Below are positions 8,289-18,438 of a stretch of 64,000 nucleotides of DNA, one piece after another; position 1 is the stretch's first letter; each line of letters begins with the position of its first letter. The notes beneath the pieces are model-generated. The model had not been told where the DNA came from, did not search any database, and worked only from the letters and a program-made list of their open reading frames with translations. The DNA is from Glycomyces terrestris (lineage in GTDB: Bacteria > Actinomycetota > Actinomycetes > Mycobacteriales > Micromonosporaceae), in the NCBI RefSeq assembly GCF_003933745.1, contig NZ_RSEB01000001.1, positions 930,001 to 994,000 on the forward strand, read 5' to 3'. The position numbers and the translations under genes are program-made.

Positions 8289-8684
8289 CACGGCTCCTTA
8301 GCAGGTTCCTACAAAGACGATTGGAGGATACCGTCAGGCGGACGGCGGCCGGGGGACCGACCACCGTTATCCGATCGAGGCCCGCCGGACCCCTCCCGGG
8401 GCGTCGGGCATAGGCTGAGGCGCGGTTTCACGCTATCGGACCGGACGCTCCACGTCCGTCCGGGTTTTGGCACTTTGAACACACTGGAATGCTTGACAAC
8501 CTCCAGCGTCAGCGGCAGACTGGTGACACTTGCGGCAATCGCGGAGGATTGTCACTTACCGCCCCTTCAGGCACCGAGCCCCCGGTGACGCCTGCGGAGC
8601 GCGGGCACCGCCCCGTCCCGCACACCGCACCGAGCACCGTCGCCGCCGCGGGCGGACGGATCGTGGAATGGCAGGGAAGGCCCC
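8289..8684. other. Divergent intergenic region between bioA and an MFS gene
   Basis: These 396 bp hold the promoters of bioA (minus) and the MFS gene (plus). On the minus strand TATCCT (complement of 8325-8330) is a candidate -10 about 35 bases before the bioA start. On the plus strand TTGACA at 8493-8498 is a good -35, but no good -10 is seen 16-18 bases downstream. I do not see a palindrome resembling the BioQ operator. A reading frame at 8489-8692 is probably spurious. Confidence 0.35.
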
Positions 8685-9986
8685 GTGTCTGACGAGAACC
8701 CCAAGGCCGCCGAGCCCGTCGGCGACCAGTCGGAGGCCGACCGCCGCCCGCGGTTCTCCGACGTCTTCGGCGACCGCGAGGCGGCCGCCTACCTGGGGGC
8801 GTTCTGCCTCTCCAACGCCGGCTCCATGCTCAACCGGGTCGCCGTCACCGCGCTGGTGTGGGCGAACACGGGCTCCTCCGCGCTCGCCGTCGCCTCCTTC
8901 GCGATCAGCTACGCCCCCTATCTCGGCCTCGCCCAGGTCCTCGGCGCGGTCGTGGACCGCTACGCGTACCGGAACGTCATGGTCGCGTGCGACGTCCTGC
9001 GCGCCGGCCTCATCGCGCTGCTCCTCGTGCCCGGCATGCCGGTGCCCGCGATGATGGCCGTCGTCTTCGCCGTCGCCGCCGTCCAGCCCGCGTACAACGC
9101 CGCGCGCACCGCGACGCTGGCGCAGATCCTCACCGGCGACCGGCTCTCGACCGCCATCGCGCTCACCTTCACCACCGCCGCGATCGCCCAGATCGTCGGG
9201 TTCCTCGCCGGCGGCCTCCTGTCCTCGATCGACCCGTACACGGCGCTCGCGGTGAACGCGGCCCTGTTCGCGGTCAGCGCGGTCGCCGTGCTCGGCCTGG
9301 TCCGGTACCGGCCCACGGTGAACCGGCGCGAGGAGCGCCGCCACGTCCTCGCCGAGACCGCGGACGGCATGAGGATGGTGTGGGACAACAAGGTCCTGCG
9401 GACCGTGTCGTTCGGGATCTGGGGCCTGTTCGCGCTCACCGCGGTCCCCGAGGGGGTCGCGGTGCTGTGGGCGGTGCACCTCGACCGCGGCTCGGCCACG
9501 CAGGGCGTCATCATGGCGATCGACGCCCTCGGCACCGTCGTCGGCACCCTCCTGTTCGCGCGGCTCCTGCGGCCCTCGCTGCGCGACAAGCTGATCCGGC
9601 CCCTCGCGTTCCTCGCGCCGCTGGCGCTGACGGCCGCGCTCCTGGACCCGCCGCTGCCGGGCGTCCTCGTCCTCGCGTTCGGCGCCGGGCTCGCGACGAT
9701 GACCATGGCGCCGATGAACGCCGTGCTCGCGCAGTGCATCCCCGAGGGCTGGCGCGGGCGCGTCGTCGCCGCGGTCAACGCCGGGCTCCAGCTCAGCCAG
9801 GGCGCGGCCATCGCGGGCGTGGGCCTCGTCGCCGAGCTCGGGGTGCCCGTGCCGTACGTCGTGGGCGCCTGGGGCGTCATCGGCTTCGGCATCCACGCGC
9901 TCCTGACCCGTGTCTGGCCCACGGCCGAGGAGATCGAGGCCGCGAAGGCCGCCGCCGCCCCGCCGCCCCAGCCCGCGGCCCCCTGA
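8685..9986 (+). CDS. Major facilitator superfamily transporter, drug-exporter type
   Basis: The protein has 433 residues and about 12 hydrophobic segments, with a hydrophilic first 35 residues and an Ala/Pro-rich tail. The loop between helices 2 and 3 reads GAVVDRYAYRNVMV, matching the MFS signature GxxxDRxxRR in a relaxed form. It resembles the exporters often annotated as enterobactin- or tetracycline-like. The substrate is unknown. The start is a GTG with GGGAAGG upstream. It is divergent from the biotin operon, but that does not show it transports biotin. Confidence 0.88.
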   Translation: MSDENPKAAEPVGDQSEADRRPRFSDVFGDREAAAYLGAFCLSNAGSMLNRVAVTALVWANTGSSALAVASFAISYAPYLGLAQVLGAVVDRYAYRNVMVACDVLRAGLIALLLVPGMPVPAMMAVVFAVAAVQPAYNAARTATLAQILTGDRLSTAIALTFTTAAIAQIVGFLAGGLLSSIDPYTALAVNAALFAVSAVAVLGLVRYRPTVNRREERRHVLAETADGMRMVWDNKVLRTVSFGIWGLFALTAVPEGVAVLWAVHLDRGSATQGVIMAIDALGTVVGTLLFARLLRPSLRDKLIRPLAFLAPLALTAALLDPPLPGVLVLAFGAGLATMTMAPMNAVLAQCIPEGWRGRVVAAVNAGLQLSQGAAIAGVGLVAELGVPVPYVVGAWGVIGFGIHALLTRVWPTAEEIEAAKAAAAPPPQPAAP

Positions 9987-10023
9987 CCTCCCCCGCCGAT
10001 CCCCCGGACGGCGGAGTGCCCCC

Positions 10024-10045
10024 GCCCCCGCGGCCGGCCGGGGGC
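10024..10045 (+). terminator. Possible terminator after the MFS gene
   Basis: GCCCCCG (10024-10030) and CGGGGGC (10039-10045) form a 7-bp stem with an 8-base GC-rich loop, about 37 bases after the MFS stop. There is no T-tract. Confidence 0.4.
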
Positions 10046-10107
10046 TAGGCTCGATCCGGCGCCGCCCGTGCCGGACCGCGGCGCCGGGACGCGACAGGAG
10101 CACCAAC

Positions 10108-11352
10108 GTGGAACACGCAATGACCGTCGAGCTGCGCGGACACCTCATCGACCAGGGCGTCTTCGCCCGCGTCATGGACGACGTGCTGGAGTACTCGGGG
10201 GCCTATTCGATCGACCGCTTCGACGTCGGACGGCACCACACCGACGAGTCGTACGCGCAGCTGACCGTCTCCGCCGAGACGCCGGAGCTGCTCGAGCGCA
10301 TCGTCATGCGCCTCCAGACCCACGGCGCGAACCCGCTCGAACCCGGCATCGCCACCGTCAAGCCGGCCCCGCGCGACGGCGTCTTCCCCGAGGACTTCTA
10401 CTCGACCACGAACTTCGACACCCAGATCCGCCTCAACGGCGGCTGGATGGACGTCGAGAACTCCGAGATGGACTGCGGCATCATCGTCTCCGAGGACCGC
10501 TCGCGCGCCTGGACGCTCCCGGTGTCGGACGTCAAGGAGGGCCAGCTCGTCGTCTGCGGCGGCGAGGGCGTCAAGGTCCTCCCCCTGCCCGAGCCCGCCC
10601 GCAGGAGCCCCGAGGCGTCGAACTTCGAGTTCATGAGCGGCGGCGTCTCCTCCGAGCGGCCGCAGGCGCTCCAGGTCCGCCAGATCGCCCAGCACATGCG
10701 CGAGGTCAAGGCCCGCGGCGAGAAGATCCTCTGGGTCGGCGGGCCCGCGATCGTCCACACCGGAGCAGGGAAGGCCCTGGAGGCGCTCATCAACGAGGGC
10801 TACGCCGACGTCATCTTCGCCGGGAACGCCCTCGCCGCCCACGACATCGAGTCGAACCTGTTCGGCACCTCCCTCGGCGTCGACCTCGACAAGGGGCACG
10901 GCGTGCCGCACGGCCACGAGCACCACATCCGGGCGATCAACAAGATCCGCACCTGCGGCTCCATCGCCGCGGCCGTCGAGCAGGGCGTCCTCAAGGGCGG
11001 CATCATGCACGCGATGGTCAAGAACGGCAAGGAGTTCGTGCTCGTCGGCTCCGTGCGCGACGACGGTCCGCTGCCCGACGTGTACACCGACGTCATCGAG
11101 GGCCAGCGCGCCATGCGCGCGGCCCTGCCCGGCGTCGGGTTCGCGATCATGGTCGCGACCATGCTCCACTCCATCGCGACCGGGAACATCCTGCCCGCGA
11201 AGGTGCCGCTGGTGAGCGTCGACATCAACCCGGCCACGGTCACCAAGCTCGCCGACCGCGGCTCGGCCCAGGCGATCGGCGTCATCACCGACATCGGCCT
11301 GTTCTGCGAGCAGCTCGCGGGCGAGCTCGTCGTCGGCTACAAGCGCGACTAG
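10108..11352 (+). CDS. TIGR00300 (LOR/SDH-type) protein, ornithine cyclodeaminase-like
   Basis: The protein has 414 residues. It matches the family named after a region in the plant bifunctional lysine-ketoglutarate reductase/saccharopine dehydrogenase: an N-terminal ELRGHLIDQG domain with the repeated pattern SYAQLTVSAE, then a Rossmann-like domain (ILWVGGPAIVHTGAGKALEAL and FAGNALAAHD). Archaeal members and the C-terminal domain of cyanobacterial AgrE/ArgZ act as ornithine cyclodeaminases, converting ornithine to proline and ammonia with NAD. That activity is inferred here, not shown. The cyanobacterial arginine dihydrolase domain is absent. The start is the GTG at 10108, seven bases after AGGAG. 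An ATG at 10120 is an alternative. It stands alone in its transcription unit. Confidence 0.82.
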   Translation: MEHAMTVELRGHLIDQGVFARVMDDVLEYSGAYSIDRFDVGRHHTDESYAQLTVSAETPELLERIVMRLQTHGANPLEPGIATVKPAPRDGVFPEDFYSTTNFDTQIRLNGGWMDVENSEMDCGIIVSEDRSRAWTLPVSDVKEGQLVVCGGEGVKVLPLPEPARRSPEASNFEFMSGGVSSERPQALQVRQIAQHMREVKARGEKILWVGGPAIVHTGAGKALEALINEGYADVIFAGNALAAHDIESNLFGTSLGVDLDKGHGVPHGHEHHIRAINKIRTCGSIAAAVEQGVLKGGIMHAMVKNGKEFVLVGSVRDDGPLPDVYTDVIEGQRAMRAALPGVGFAIMVATMLHSIATGNILPAKVPLVSVDINPATVTKLADRGSAQAIGVITDIGLFCEQLAGELVVGYKRD

Positions 11353-11363
11353 CGGCGGCCCGG

Positions 11364-11383
11364 CCGCGGCCGGACGGCCGCGG
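11364..11383 (+). terminator. Hairpin after the TIGR00300 gene
   Basis: CCGCGGCCG and CGGCCGCGG flank GA, forming a perfect 20-bp palindrome 11 bases after the stop. The sequence beyond it is GC-rich, so this is a GC-hairpin terminator without a T-tract, as in several other gene ends in the window. Confidence 0.6.
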
Positions 11384-11608
11384 CTTCGCCCGCTCGCGCG
11401 CGCGGGGGCCGGAGGGTCGGCATCCGCTGCTACCTTGGCGCGCCGCTGCTCCGCTCGCGCGCGGGGGCTGAAGGCCGTCTACCGTCCCCAGCCCCCACCC
11501 ACCCGTTCGAGGGGACCGTAGCGGCCAGCATTGCCGAGGGGTGCGACAGAAACGCCCGGCCCCGGCCGGAATGTCACCCGTTCGTGGCGATTTTCGGGTG
11601 GGTAACGC

Positions 11609-11637
11609 TTTCCAAATCGCGGTGCGCCCGCTATGAT
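11609..11637 (+). promoter_or_regulatory. Candidate promoter of the beta-helix protein gene
   Basis: TATGAT (11632-11637) is a good -10 element. TTTCCA (11609-11614) is a weak -35 at a 17-base spacing. A GGTAACGCTTTCC stretch (11601-11613) overlapping the -35 resembles half of the GGAAAGCGCTTTCC-type sites bound by LacI-family regulators. The rest of the gap (from about 11391) holds two short GC-rich direct repeats starting CGCTCGCGCG and no gene. Confidence 0.5.
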
Positions 11638-11666
11638 CCCATTAAATCGATTCATTTCAATATCTG

Positions 11667-11684
11667 GATTGAAACGTTCGAATC
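11667..11684 (+). promoter_or_regulatory. LacI-family-type operator upstream of the beta-helix gene
   Basis: GATTGAAACGTTCGAATC is an 18-bp palindrome with 14 of 18 symmetric positions centred on ACGT. It lies about 30 bases downstream of the candidate -10 and 26 bases before the start codon. LacI-family repressors bind palindromes with a central CG, and a repressor here would block elongation or initiation. A 6-bp inverted repeat (TTCAAT/ATTGAA) overlaps its left side. The regulator is not encoded nearby. Confidence 0.5.
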
Positions 11685-11709
11685 GACGGGAATCTCAAGG
11701 AGCACAACG

Positions 11710-12831
11710 ATGTCCCTCACCGGCAATCCCAAACGGAGGCTGCACCTCGCGCTCGCCGCGGCCGCCGTGTTCCTCACCGGCGCGCTCGGCGCCGTGGCCG
11801 CCCCCGAGGCCGCCATGGCCCAGGGCTGCGGCGCCGGCACCCCCCACGCCACCGTCACCGGGTCCCCCGGCGCCTACGTCACCCGCGAGGGCGGCACCAC
11901 CGTCTACTCCGGCTCCGACTACCGCGCGGCCGTCCAGGCCGGCGTCGACACCATCTCCAGCGGCCAGCGCGTCGCCGTCATGGCCTCCGGCAGCATCGGC
12001 GCCAGCACCATCACCATCCAGAGCGGCAAGACCTTCGAGGGCTGCGGCACCATCACCGTCGCCAACCGCTCCGGCCGCGGCGCGATCGAGGCGATCAACA
12101 CCACGAACGTCAACATCGCGTACCTGAAGATGGCCGGGAACCCCTACTTCGGGCTGCGGTTCTCGGGCACGAACGGCCTCAAGCTCGGCGACATCGACCT
12201 CACCCTCAGCGGCGGCCTCGGCATCCGCTTCGACCGCGACGCCGCCTGGAACTACAACGTCACGATGAACGACATCTACGTCTCCGGCGCGAGCTCGCAC
12301 GCGGTCGAGACGTGGAACATCGACGGCTTCAACATCACGCGCGTGACCGCCCGCAACGTCGGCCAGTCGGGCCTGCTGATCCAGAACTCGCGCAACGGCT
12401 GGGTGGGCACCGTCGACGGCAACAACGTCGCCACCGGCACCGGCTACGCGACCTTCCGCATGGCCAACACGAACGGCCGGCTCGCGAACGGCTCGTACAG
12501 CACCAACATCTGGGTGGACAACGTGATCTCCCGCGGCGGCGGGCGCGGGATCTTCTGCGTCTCGCAGTCCGGGGGCGTCGTCATCAAGAACGTCGACCTG
12601 GCGAGCAACGGCAACAACTCGGTCCTCATCGAGAACTGCTACAACGTCTCGATCCGGGGCGGCACGGTCAACGGCGGCGGCGAGGTGCGCCTGGCGGCCC
12701 GCTCGGAGTTCCCGAACAACCGGGACATCTGGATGATCATGACCGTGAACAACACGTCGGTCCGCGAGTCGCCGTGCGGCGAGAACACGAACTGGACGAT
12801 CAGCGGGAACGCGTCGGTGAACGTGTGCTGA
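11710..12831 (+). CDS. Secreted right-handed parallel beta-helix protein
   Basis: The protein has 373 residues. A Sec-type signal peptide (basic MSLTGNPKRR, hydrophobic core, AMA cleavage site about residue 37) is followed by a region rich in Asn, Ser, Thr and Gly with periodic hydrophobic positions (NVNIAYLKM, GLKLGDIDL, GFNITRVTA, GVVIKNVDL). This is the pattern of a right-handed beta-helix as in pectate-lyase-like and polysaccharide-active proteins. There is no carbohydrate-binding module. AAGGAG lies 7 bases before the ATG. The LacI-type operator upstream suggests sugar-responsive control, so a role in polysaccharide breakdown is plausible. The substrate is unknown and a purely structural role is possible. 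Confidence 0.8.
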   Translation: MSLTGNPKRRLHLALAAAAVFLTGALGAVAAPEAAMAQGCGAGTPHATVTGSPGAYVTREGGTTVYSGSDYRAAVQAGVDTISSGQRVAVMASGSIGASTITIQSGKTFEGCGTITVANRSGRGAIEAINTTNVNIAYLKMAGNPYFGLRFSGTNGLKLGDIDLTLSGGLGIRFDRDAAWNYNVTMNDIYVSGASSHAVETWNIDGFNITRVTARNVGQSGLLIQNSRNGWVGTVDGNNVATGTGYATFRMANTNGRLANGSYSTNIWVDNVISRGGGRGIFCVSQSGGVVIKNVDLASNGNNSVLIENCYNVSIRGGTVNGGGEVRLAARSEFPNNRDIWMIMTVNNTSVRESPCGENTNWTISGNASVNVC

Positions 12832-12836
12832 AACGG

Positions 12837-12874
12837 AGCGGCAGGGCCGGAGCGCGCGCTCCGGCCCTGCCGCT
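12837..12874. terminator. Perfect 38-bp palindromic bidirectional terminator
   Basis: The sequence from AGCGGCAGGGCCGGAGCGC (12837-12855) to its exact complement (12856-12874) is a perfect 38-bp palindrome. It begins 5 bases after the beta-helix stop and lies 56 bases from the convergent glucokinase stop, so it should end both transcripts. Confidence 0.85.
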
Positions 12875-12930
12875 TCCGTCTGATTCGGGGCTGTTCGCCG
12901 GGGGTTCGGGGGCCTTAGGGCACGAGGTTC

Positions 12931-13890
12931 CTACGGCACGATGTCGCGGTGGCGGGCGAGGTCGGCCGCGCCGATGACGCCGGCCTTGGAGCCGAGCTCG
13001 GCGGCGCGGACCTCGGCGACCGGGACCTGGGCCCGGTTCGCGAGCGCCTCCTGGTAGTGCTTGCGGATGGGGTCGAGGAGGAGGTCGCCGGCGTCGACGA
13101 CGCCGCCGGCGATGAGGATGACGCCGGGGTCGATGAGGTTGACCATGTCGGCGGCGGAGTTGCCGAGGTAGTAGCCGATGGAGTCGAACGCGGCGAGGGC
13201 GACCTCGTCGCCGTCGCGGGCGGCCTCGGTGACCTGGCGGCCGGTGATGGCCTCGGGGTCGCCGCCGGCGAGCTTGAGGAGGACCGCGGCCTTGGCGGGG
13301 GTCTCGGCGGCCCCGTCGCGGGCGGCGCGGGTCAGGGCCCGGCCGGAGGCGTACTGCTCCAGGCAGCCGGTGCGACCGCAGCCGCATTCGCGGCCGCCGG
13401 GCATGACGGAGCGGATGTGGCCGATCTCGGCGGCCACGCCGTGGGTGCCGCGCAGGAGGTTGTCCTTGACGACGATGCCGCCGCCGACGCCGGTGCCGAT
13501 CGTGTAGAGCACGGAGGAGCGGTGGGCCTTGGCGGCGCCGAAGCGGTGCTCGCCCCAGATGGCGACGTTCGCGTCGTTCTCGACGACGACCGGGAGGTCG
13601 ATGACGGCGGTGACCTTGTCGCGGAGGGGCTCGTTCTTCCAGGAGACGTTCGGGGCCAGCATGACGGTGGAGCGGTCCGAGGAGATCCAGCCGGCCGCGC
13701 CGATGCCGACCGCTTCGATCTCGTGGCCGGCGCGCAGCTCGTCGACGACCTCCTTGACCGCCTGGATGACGCCGGCCTGGTCGTCCGCGGGAGTGGGGCG
13801 TCGCGCCGTGGCGAGGACGTTGCCGTTCTCGTCGACGAGTCCGCCGCCGACTTTCGTGCCCCCGATGTCGACTCCGATAGTCAGACTCAC
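12931..13890 (-). CDS. glkA: ROK-family glucokinase
   Basis: The protein has 319 residues. It phosphorylates glucose with ATP to glucose 6-phosphate. The N-terminal phosphate-binding motif is DIGGTK, and the ROK zinc-binding signature CGCGRTGCLEQYASG is intact. GTGVGGGIV and the EIGH motif (AAEIGHIRS) complete the active site. The start is the GTG at 13890, seven bases after GGAGG on the minus strand. An upstream in-frame extension was rejected as non-native. In streptomycetes this type of kinase also takes part in carbon catabolite repression, which is family knowledge and not shown here. Confidence 0.93.
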   Translation of the reverse strand: MSLTIGVDIGGTKVGGGLVDENGNVLATARRPTPADDQAGVIQAVKEVVDELRAGHEIEAVGIGAAGWISSDRSTVMLAPNVSWKNEPLRDKVTAVIDLPVVVENDANVAIWGEHRFGAAKAHRSSVLYTIGTGVGGGIVVKDNLLRGTHGVAAEIGHIRSVMPGGRECGCGRTGCLEQYASGRALTRAARDGAAETPAKAAVLLKLAGGDPEAITGRQVTEAARDGDEVALAAFDSIGYYLGNSAADMVNLIDPGVILIAGGVVDAGDLLLDPIRKHYQEALANRAQVPVAEVRAAELGSKAGVIGAADLARHRDIVP

Positions 13891-14090
13891 AGCTGTCCCT
13901 CCAGCGGTTCCCGGAATTGAGGCGTTGGCTGCCACGCGACGCTGCGGGCCACCGACAGACTTTACGCCACGATTAATTCCCGAGGAAATCGGCTGTTCCA
14001 TCCCCCTTGGCGAAGGTATCACCGCAGTGACTTTCGATCTCGTTCTCAGTGCTCTAGCATCGGAATTCAACCTGACTTGCCAACGGAGTT

Positions 14091-14106
14091 AACTCACCGG
14101 TAAGTT
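14091..14106 (+). promoter_or_regulatory. 16-bp palindrome between glkA and fadD, TetR-type operator candidate
   Basis: AACTCACCGGTAAGTT is symmetric at 14 of 16 positions around CCGG and lies about 70 bases before the fadD start in the divergent glkA-fadD gap. ACCGGT-centred palindromes are typical of TetR-family regulators, including some that control fatty acid genes. Assignment to a specific regulator is inference only. Confidence 0.4.
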
Positions 14107-14174
14107 GTGCCCATCACACGTGTCGACCGCCTTTCTTACAACGCCGTAACCACGGCGCGTTGAACGGAGCCATA

Positions 14175-15983
<1,809 letters not shown>

Positions 15984-15996
15984 GAGACAGGGGCCC

Positions 15997-17754
15997 ATGG
16001 GCGAGGAGGCGGCGCTGGAGCGCCAGTGGCGACTGCCCGCCGTCGCGCTGCGAGGGGCCCTGTTCGCACTCGTCGCGGTCTTCGGCTGGGCCTCCGTGGG
16101 CCTCGCCGAGGCCGCGACCTGGTGCGGCATCCTCGCCCTGGCCGCGCTCCCCGGCGTGGTCCTCCCCCGGCACCGGCTCCTCGCGCCCGCCGGACGGCTC
16201 GCCGAGGTCGCCGTCGTCGTCCTCGGCACCCTCGCCACCGGCGGCCTCCCCGCCTGGATGCTCCCGTACCTGATCGCCCCCTTCGCGACCGCCGCGTTCG
16301 ACGCCGCCGCCCCCGCCGAGGAGGGCGACCGCTGGTCGCGCCTGCGCACCTGGGGGCCGCCCGCGCTCGTCGCACTCGCCGCGGTCGGGCTCATCGCCCA
16401 GGCCCCCCGCGTCGCCGACTTCAACCGCGGCACCTACGTCTCCACCGCGGCCGTCGCCCTCGCGTTCGGCCTCGCCTCCGCCGTCGGCGCCTGGTGGCTG
16501 CGCCGCTCCCGCACCTCCGACATGCACCACTCGCAGCTGCCGTACGCCGAGGCCGCGGCCCTGCTCACGCAGCTGCGCGTCGTCGCCAGGCAGCTGCCCG
16601 GGTCCACCCTGGACCCCGGCGGGATCGCGACCGAGATCGTGGACACCGCCTCGCGCATCCCCGGCGTCGAGCGCGCCGCCGTCCTCTCTGCGGCCTCCGG
16701 GCGGCGCCTCGTCGTCCTCGCCGAGCACGCCGAGGAGCGCGTCGACTGGGAGACCTCCCCGCAGCTGAACTCGCTCCTCGCCGACGCCTGGGCCGGGCAG
16801 AAGCCCCAGGCCGGGCAGGTCCCGCTCTCGCGCTCCACCCAGGGGCCCGTCGCGTCCCTGGTCATCCCGCTGGTCGCCGAGGGCCGCACCGTCGGCCTCG
16901 TCGCCATCGAGTCCGACGACCCCGCCGCGTTCGGCCCCGAGGCCATCACCGCCGCCGAGGAGCGCACCAAGGGCGCGGCCCTGCGCCTGGAGACCGCGCT
17001 GCTGTTCGAGGACGTCAGGTCCATGGCCACCACCGAGGAGCGCCAGCGCCTCGCCCGCGAGATCCACGACGGCATCGCCCAGGAGCTGGCGATGCTCGGC
17101 TACGGGATCGACAACGCGATGGCGATCCTCCCGCCCGAGGCCGGGGAGGCCAAGGGCGAGCTGGAGGACCTGCGCTCGGAGGTGACGCGCCTCGTCACCG
17201 AGCTGCGGTTCTCGCTGTTCGAGCTGCGCTCGAACGTCGACCGCCAGGGGGGCCTCGCCTCCGCGATCGCGGACTATGCTCGTACTGTGGGCGCCTCCGC
17301 CGGACTGCGGGTTCACCTGTCCCTCGACGAAGGCGGGGCGCGGCTGCCCGCGAGCACCGAGGCCGAGCTGCTGCGGATCGCCCAGGAGGCGATCACGAAC
17401 GCCCGCAAGCACGCCAGGGCCGAGAACCTGTGGGTGACGTGTGAGGTCGACCCGCCTTACACCCGCATCGAGGTGACCGACGACGGACAGGGGCTCTCCG
17501 GCGAGGCGTCCGAGGGGCGCTACGGCCTGGCGATCATGAGCGAGCGGGCCGAGCGCATCCGCGGTTCGCTGGAGATCCGACCGCACCAGCCGCACGGGAC
17601 GACCGTGGCGGTGGTGCTCAACGCGGGGGCGAGGCCCACCCCGAGGGCCGAGGCGCCCCGCCCCGGCTCGGCGGCCTGGGCGGCCGCCGACCGCGCCAGA
17701 ACTGAACAGCCGGCCCGACGGCCTGACCGCGGTGGTGGCCGCGGCAGCCAATGA
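15997..17754 (+). CDS. NarL-family sensor histidine kinase (membrane, GAF, HisKA_3)
   Basis: The protein has 585 residues. About five hydrophobic segments fill residues 15-170, followed by a GAF-like domain (about 190-335), the dimerisation and phosphoacceptor helix ERQRLAREIHDG with histidine 357, and a HATPase domain with NARKHA, DDGQG and GRYGLAIM motifs (about 440-545). The C-terminal 40 residues are rich in Pro, Ala and Arg. It should autophosphorylate and pass phosphate to the response regulator encoded 12 bases downstream. The ligand is unknown. Co-transcription with fadD points to a lipid- or membrane-related signal, but that is inference. Confidence 0.92.
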   Translation: MGEEAALERQWRLPAVALRGALFALVAVFGWASVGLAEAATWCGILALAALPGVVLPRHRLLAPAGRLAEVAVVVLGTLATGGLPAWMLPYLIAPFATAAFDAAAPAEEGDRWSRLRTWGPPALVALAAVGLIAQAPRVADFNRGTYVSTAAVALAFGLASAVGAWWLRRSRTSDMHHSQLPYAEAAALLTQLRVVARQLPGSTLDPGGIATEIVDTASRIPGVERAAVLSAASGRRLVVLAEHAEERVDWETSPQLNSLLADAWAGQKPQAGQVPLSRSTQGPVASLVIPLVAEGRTVGLVAIESDDPAAFGPEAITAAEERTKGAALRLETALLFEDVRSMATTEERQRLAREIHDGIAQELAMLGYGIDNAMAILPPEAGEAKGELEDLRSEVTRLVTELRFSLFELRSNVDRQGGLASAIADYARTVGASAGLRVHLSLDEGGARLPASTEAELLRIAQEAITNARKHARAENLWVTCEVDPPYTRIEVTDDGQGLSGEASEGRYGLAIMSERAERIRGSLEIRPHQPHGTTVAVVLNAGARPTPRAEAPRPGSAAWAAADRARTEQPARRPDRGGGRGSQ

Positions 17755-17766
17755 GGAGAGACACGC

Positions 17767-18438
17767 ATGAACGCTGACGCGCTGGAGACGACCGGTCAGA
17801 CGACGGTGCTGATCGTCGACGACCACGATCTGATCCGCAAGGGCCTCCGGCATGCCTTCGACCGCGACCCCGAGTTCGAGGTGGTGGGCGAGGCCGACAC
17901 CGCCGCCGACGCCCTCCGGCAGGCCGCGTCGCTCATGCCGTCCGTGGTGATCATGGACCTGCGCCTGCCGGACGGGTCGGGCCTGGACGCGACGCGGAAG
18001 CTCCGCAAGGCGCACCCGAACATGGGGATCGTGGTCCTGACGATGTACGCCGGCGACGACCAGCTGTTCGGGGCGCTCGACGCGGGCGCCTCGGCGTTCG
18101 TGCCGAAGTCGGCCCCGGCGAACGACGTCGTCTCGGCGGCGCGGCACGCGGCCGCGAACCCGACCGCGTTCAGCGCGGCGGACCTGGCGGAGGCGATGCA
18201 GCGGCGCCTCACCCCGACCGGCCCGCAGCTGTCCCCCCGCGAGTCGCAGGTGCTCAAGCTCCTCGCCGACGGCCTGTCGGTCGCCGGGATCGCCAAGCAG
18301 CTGTACGTGTCCGAGTCCACCGCGAAGACGCACATCTCGAAGCTGTACGAGAAGCTCGGGGCCGGCAACCGGGCCCAGGCGCTCATGACGGCCCTGAAGC
18401 TGGGCCTGCTGGAAGCCCCCGACCAGCCGAAGTTCTAG
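17767..18438 (+). CDS. NarL/FixJ-type response regulator
   Basis: The protein has 223 residues. The receiver domain has the acidic pair (VDDHD), the phosphorylation site aspartate about residue 64 (IMDLRLPDG), the conserved threonine in VLTMYAG and the lysine in VPKSA. The LuxR-type helix-turn-helix (LSPRESQVLKLLADGLSVAGIA and STAKTHISKLYEKLG, described here as two pieces) lies at about residues 155-215. It is the cognate partner of the upstream histidine kinase. The gene ends in CTAG shared with the stop of the convergent glycosyltransferase gene (18435-18438). Confidence 0.94.
   Translation: MNADALETTGQTTVLIVDDHDLIRKGLRHAFDRDPEFEVVGEADTAADALRQAASLMPSVVIMDLRLPDGSGLDATRKLRKAHPNMGIVVLTMYAGDDQLFGALDAGASAFVPKSAPANDVVSAARHAAANPTAFSAADLAEAMQRRLTPTGPQLSPRESQVLKLLADGLSVAGIAKQLYVSESTAKTHISKLYEKLGAGNRAQALMTALKLGLLEAPDQPKF

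Noticed and set aside
8289-8684. BioQ or BirA operator before bioA
   Set aside because: No TGAAC-N-GTTCA type palindrome found by eye. Only weak -10 candidates are visible.
8489-8692. 67-residue frame upstream of the MFS gene, possible leader peptide
   Set aside because: No ribosome-binding site, no recognisable family and it runs into the MFS start in another frame.
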